A stretch of DNA of 9,000 bases, from the NCBI GenBank assembly GCA_046086225.1, contig JBJSXF010000095.1, positions 1-9,000 on the forward strand, read 5' to 3'. This DNA comes from JBJSXF01 sp046086225. GTDB taxonomy: Bacteria; Actinomycetota; Acidimicrobiia; IMCC26256; PALSA-610. Positions 5,840 to 9,000 of this stretch are shown one piece after another. Below the pieces are notes generated by a model. The model was given only the letters and a program-made list of their open reading frames with translations. It did not search any database and had not been told where the DNA came from. Position 1 is the first letter of the stretch, and every line of letters begins with the position of its first letter. The translations under genes and the position numbers were made by a program.

Positions 5840-7642
5840 TCAGAGGATGTAGATGGTGCGGAGCACCTCGGAGATGGTGGTGAGGTCGCGTTCCACGAGC
5901 CCGACCGCCTGCTGGCGCAGCGTGCGCATGCCGTCGGCCGTTCCCTGTTCGCGGAGATCACCCAGCGCCGCGTTGGTCACGATGAGGTCGCGCATCGCAT
6001 CGGTGATCGTGAGCACCTCGTAGACGCCGACCCGCTCGAAGTAGCCCGTGTAGCCGCAGGTCGTGCAGCCCGCACCGTGGACGAACTCGATCTTGTCGGG
6101 ATTGCCACCCGATCGCTCGAAGAACGCCCGCTCATCCGACGTCGGAGTGTACGGCTCCGAGCAGCGGGTGCAGACCTTCCGCAGCAGACGCTGGCCGACC
6201 ACGGCGAGGAGCGAAGAGGCGATGAGGAAGGGCTCGATGCCCATGTCCATGAAGCGGTGCAGCGCCGAGGAGGCGTCGGTGGCGTGGAGCGACGACATCA
6301 CGAGGTGGCCGGTGAGGGCCGCCTGCACGGCGATCCGGGCCGTCTCGACGTCGCGGATCTCACCGACGAGGATCGCATCGGGATCCTGCCGGAGAATCGA
6401 CCGCAGGCCGTTGGCGAAGGTGATGCCCGCCGCCTCGTTGATCTGGATCTGGTTGATCCCGGCGAAGAGGTACTCGACCGGATCCTCGATGGTGACGACG
6501 TTGCGCTCGTCGCTGTCAACCGTCGCGAGCGTCGCGTAGAGCGTGGTGGTCTTTCCCGAGCCGGTGGGACCGGCGCAGATGATCATGCCGAACGGCGACC
6601 GGATGAGCCCTCCATACACGGAGAGGGTCTCGGGCATCATGCCGAGCTCGGCGAGGTCGAGGAACGCCCGGTTGCGCTCGAGGAGCCGCATCACGCACTT
6701 CTCGCCCCAGACCGTCGCCGTGGTCGAGACCCGCACGTCGAGTTCGCGGCCGGACACCGCGATCTCGAGCTGACCGTCCTGCGGTCGTCGGCGCTCGACG
6801 ATGTTCATCTCGGCCATGACCTTGATCCGGCTCACGAGCGGTACCCCCATCGAGGCCGGGAGCGACATGACCTCGTGGAGGGCGCCGTCGGTACGGACCC
6901 GCACCCGCACCCGGTTCTCCTGCGGCTCGATGTGGATGTCGGAGGCCCGATCGCGCACGGCCCGCTCGAAGATGAGGTTCACGACCCGCACGACCGGGGC
7001 GTTCTCGTCGACCGAAACGGTGCCGCCGGTCTCGACCGCTCGCCGCCGCTCGGCGAAGCGCTCGGAGAAGTCGCGCACGGCATCGCCGATCTCGCCGACA
7101 TCGCTGTAGGAGCGCCCGATCGCATCGAACAGCGCGCCGTGCGCCGCCACCACGATCCGAACCGGCGCGTTCACGATCCGGATCAGCTCCTTGGTGAGAT
7201 CGGGGATCACCGGATCGGCGACGGCCACCACCACCCGCTCGCCCTCACGGCGTAGCGGGAGCGCCCCGAGTCGGCGAGCGTCGGGCGCAGTGAGCAACTC
7301 GACGACCGAGCGGTCAACCTTCTCCCGCTCCAGATCGACGGTGTCGAGCCCGAGTTGCTCGGCCAGCACCTCGGCGAGCGCGGCTTCGGAGAGCAGTCCG
7401 CCTTCGAGCAGGATCTCGCCGAGTCGCTTGCCGGTCTCGGTCTGCTCGGTGAGTGCACCGACGACCTGATCCTCGGAGAGCGCCTCGCGCTCGACGAGCA
7501 GCCGCCCGAGCGGAACGCGCTCCTCGTCGCCCGGCATGCCGTCGGCCCCGTCCCCGTCGGCCGGGGCGAGCCGGGATTCGACGGCGGCCGCGAACTCGTC
7601 TTCGGCGTCCCCGGCGCGGCGCCGGGGACGCATGCGGGCCAT
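5840..7642 (-). CDS. pilB: Type IV pilus extension ATPase PilB with MshEN cyclic di-GMP-binding region
   Basis: This 600-residue ATPase should drive pilus assembly from the cytoplasmic side. The catalytic part has Walker A GPTGSGKT (358-365), an Asp box at 384-391 (TIEDPVEY), Walker B at 420-431 (DPDAILVGEIRD, E428), and a His box around H446 and H453. A zinc-binding tetracysteine typical of PilB/GspE follows: C491, C494, C526, C529. The N-terminal region (about 42-190) is MshEN-like. Residues 73-96 fit the published MshEN consensus at every fixed position (R73, L74, G75, L78, L79, G82, L83, L84, L89, L93, Q96). It is preceded, after a 5-residue spacer, by a degenerate copy at 44-67 with Pro instead of Arg at position 1 and Glu instead of Gly at position 10. 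The first ~42 residues are a charged, poorly conserved extension. ATG 7640-7642 is chosen although its ribosome binding site is weak (AGG, 10 nt upstream); the frame stays open further upstream without family features. It is the first gene of the pilus group. Confidence 0.96.
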   Translation of the reverse strand: MARMRPRRRAGDAEDEFAAAVESRLAPADGDGADGMPGDEERVPLGRLLVEREALSEDQVVGALTEQTETGKRLGEILLEGGLLSEAALAEVLAEQLGLDTVDLEREKVDRSVVELLTAPDARRLGALPLRREGERVVVAVADPVIPDLTKELIRIVNAPVRIVVAAHGALFDAIGRSYSDVGEIGDAVRDFSERFAERRRAVETGGTVSVDENAPVVRVVNLIFERAVRDRASDIHIEPQENRVRVRVRTDGALHEVMSLPASMGVPLVSRIKVMAEMNIVERRRPQDGQLEIAVSGRELDVRVSTTATVWGEKCVMRLLERNRAFLDLAELGMMPETLSVYGGLIRSPFGMIICAGPTGSGKTTTLYATLATVDSDERNVVTIEDPVEYLFAGINQIQINEAAGITFANGLRSILRQDPDAILVGEIRDVETARIAVQAALTGHLVMSSLHATDASSALHRFMDMGIEPFLIASSLLAVVGQRLLRKVCTRCSEPYTPTSDERAFFERSGGNPDKIEFVHGAGCTTCGYTGYFERVGVYEVLTITDAMRDLIVTNAALGDLREQGTADGMRTLRQQAVGLVERDLTTISEVLRTIYIL

Positions 7643-7852
7643 CAGCGCACCGCCTGACAGGAATGATCGGGCTGCCCGGGATCGGGAGCACCGGCCCGGG
7701 TCGAAGGTCGTCGGTTCGGCACCAGGCGAGCTCCAGGGACGCACGCGAGCAGGACGAACGGCCCGAGGACCGTGTCGGGAAACCCTACCCGCCGCCCGAA
7801 CCGGTCTCGCGCCCCTCAACCCATCGCCACCCCGTGCCGATGGGAAGCCGTC
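7643..7852. promoter_or_regulatory. Divergent promoter region between pilB and the PAS-GGDEF gene
   Basis: This 210-bp non-coding stretch must carry the promoter of pilB (leftward) and probably that of the cyclase gene (rightward). On the minus strand TAGGGT at 7784-7789 resembles an actinobacterial -10 hexamer, 141 nt from the pilB ATG, but no clear -35 accompanies it. No convincing rightward promoter was recognised. On the plus strand GGGAAG at 7842-7847 is a usable ribosome binding site 5 nt before ATG 7853. Confidence 0.45.
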
Positions 7853-9000
7853 ATGCTCGACGAACTGTCCCTCCCGAGCCGGGTCGGTGCCCTCCCGGGC
7901 ATCGCCGAGGCCGCGGCCTACGGCTTGCCCGACGCCGTCATCGTGGTCGATCGCGCCGGCGACGTCGTGTGGGCGAACCCGGCTGCCCACCGCATGTTCG
8001 GAGTGGTGCCCGAGCCCGGGGTCCGGATCGCCGGCCTCGACTTCGTCCACCCCGACGATCGGACCCTCTGCGCCCTCGCGGTCGAGCGGTCCCGCAGGTC
8101 CCCCGCCGCCACGCCGCTCGCGGTGCGGGTGCGCAGCGCCGGAGGCTGGCGGCTGGCCGAGGTGGTCGGGGCCGACGCCGACGACCGCCTGGTGGTGACC
8201 GTCCGGGACGTCACGGAGCGGGTGGAGGCCGAGAGTCGGCTCCGGCAGGCGAACTCACTCCTGACCGCCACCCTCGAGGCCACCGACGACGGGATCTTCG
8301 TGGTCGATCGGGAGTGCCGGGTGACGACCGTGAACAGCCGCTTCGCCCGGATGTGGGACATTCCCGCCGCCGCGCTGGCGACCGGGAACGGCGAGGTCGT
8401 GCTCGCCGCCGCGGCCCGCCTCATGCGCGATCCCGAGTCCGTCATCGCCCGGAACCTCGAACTCGCGGCAGCACCCGATGCCCACGGACGCGACGTCGTC
8501 GAGTTCACCGACGGCCGGGTCTTCGAGCTCACCTCACTCCCCCAGCGGATCGACGGCGAGGTCGTCGGGCGGGTCTGGAGCGTGCGCGACGTCACCGAAC
8601 GGGTACGCCTCGAGCGCGAGCTCGAGCGCCGAGCGCTCCACGACCCCCTCACCGGTCTCGCCAACACGGTGCTGTTCCGGGACCGGCTGAACCGGGCGAC
8701 CGCCCGTCTGCTGCGCCATCCCCGATCGCTCGCCGTGCTGTTCATCGATCTCGACTGCTTCAAGACGGTGAACGACACCTTCGGCCACTCGGCCGGCGAC
8801 GCGCTGCTCGTGACGGTCAGCGAACGTCTCACCGGATGCCTCCGTGCCGCCGACACCGCGGCCCGGCTCGGGGGCGACGAGTTCGCCGTGCTCCTCGACG
8901 AGCTCGGCGACCCCGAGGAGGCCCGCCTCGTTGCCGGCCGGGTGCTCGCCGCGCTCCGAGCGCCGCTCCTCATCGACGACCGGCCCGTGAGCGCCACCGC
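7853..9000 (+). CDS. PAS-PAS-GGDEF diguanylate cyclase, 3' end outside window
   Basis: The frame is open from ATG 7853 to the window edge, giving 382 complete residues. Two PAS-type sensor domains are visible: about 19-122 (YGLPDAVIVVDRAGDVVWANPAA, ending VRDVTER) and about 133-250 (ATDDGIFVVDRECRVTTVN, ending VRDVTER). The repeated VRDVTER marks the end of each PAS domain and leads into a short coiled linker. The GGDEF domain starts near 261 (ALHDPLTGLAN) and shows DLDCFKTVND at 299-309, GHSAGD at 311-316 and an intact active site RLGGDEF at 338-344. R331-x-x-D334 lies five residues before it, forming a product-inhibition I-site. It should therefore convert two GTP into cyclic di-GMP. No membrane segment or signal peptide is seen, so it is probably cytoplasmic, and the PAS ligand is unknown. 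The sequence after the GGDEF motif resembles GGDEF-EAL tandem proteins, so a phosphodiesterase domain may follow outside the window. Confidence 0.9.
   Translation, partial: MLDELSLPSRVGALPGIAEAAAYGLPDAVIVVDRAGDVVWANPAAHRMFGVVPEPGVRIAGLDFVHPDDRTLCALAVERSRRSPAATPLAVRVRSAGGWRLAEVVGADADDRLVVTVRDVTERVEAESRLRQANSLLTATLEATDDGIFVVDRECRVTTVNSRFARMWDIPAAALATGNGEVVLAAAARLMRDPESVIARNLELAAAPDAHGRDVVEFTDGRVFELTSLPQRIDGEVVGRVWSVRDVTERVRLERELERRALHDPLTGLANTVLFRDRLNRATARLLRHPRSLAVLFIDLDCFKTVNDTFGHSAGDALLVTVSERLTGCLRAADTAARLGGDEFAVLLDELGDPEEARLVAGRVLAALRAPLLIDDRPVSAT

Noticed and set aside
6077..7255. A 392-codon plus-strand open frame antisense to pilB
   Set aside because: It mirrors pilB in high-GC DNA, is His/Arg/Glu-rich without family features, and pilB is secured by catalytic motifs and full-length homology.
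2727..7642. Type II secretion system or competence-only pseudopilus instead of a type IV pilus
   Set aside because: A true PilT with the AVRNLIR motif is present and no secretin or set of several pseudopilins is seen, so a retractile pilus is the better reading; use in DNA uptake is not excluded.
7918..8997. A 359-codon minus-strand open frame opposite the cyclase gene
   Set aside because: It is Ser/Arg/Thr-rich and low in complexity; the opposite strand encodes two PAS domains and an intact GGDEF motif in an uninterrupted frame.

Overview
The window is high-GC, densely coded DNA whose gene families and base composition suggest a high-GC actinobacterium. An Acidimicrobiia-like lineage is a guess that the sequence alone cannot prove. 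It holds most of a compact type IV pilus (T4P) motor locus on the minus strand, flanked on both sides by plus-strand genes. No RNA genes, CRISPR arrays, insertion sequences or phage genes were seen.

Positions 1-2669 (plus): the last 46 codons of a gene encoding a C-terminal membrane helix overlap by 3 bases the GTG start of an 843-residue protein. That protein has a signal peptide, an extracytoplasmic von Willebrand factor A (VWA) domain with a complete metal-binding (MIDAS) signature, beta-rich linker regions, one membrane helix and a cytoplasmic tail of about 180 residues. The two genes look translationally coupled. Their function is unknown and they are the least explained part of the window.

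Positions 2727-7642 (minus, transcribed right to left): pilB (extension ATPase), then after 22 nt pilC (inner-membrane platform), then after 240 nt a type IV prepilin, then after 121 nt pilT (retraction ATPase). Together these supply a motor pair, a platform and a pilin. The prepilin peptidase and the PilM/N/O-type alignment proteins are not in the window. A perfect 10-bp-stem hairpin lies between the pilin and pilT, and weaker hairpins lie between pilC and the pilin, so expression of the pilin and of pilT is probably not strictly uniform across the operon.

Positions 7853-9000 (plus, running off the edge): a PAS-PAS-GGDEF protein with an intact diguanylate cyclase signature and an RxxD inhibitory site, transcribed divergently from pilB across 210 bp. 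PilB carries an N-terminal MshEN-type region with two tandem 24-residue motifs, one perfect and one degenerate, separated by 5 residues. MshEN domains bind cyclic di-GMP. The most interesting reading is therefore a local circuit in which the sensor cyclase makes the signal that its neighbour, the pilus extension ATPase, can bind.
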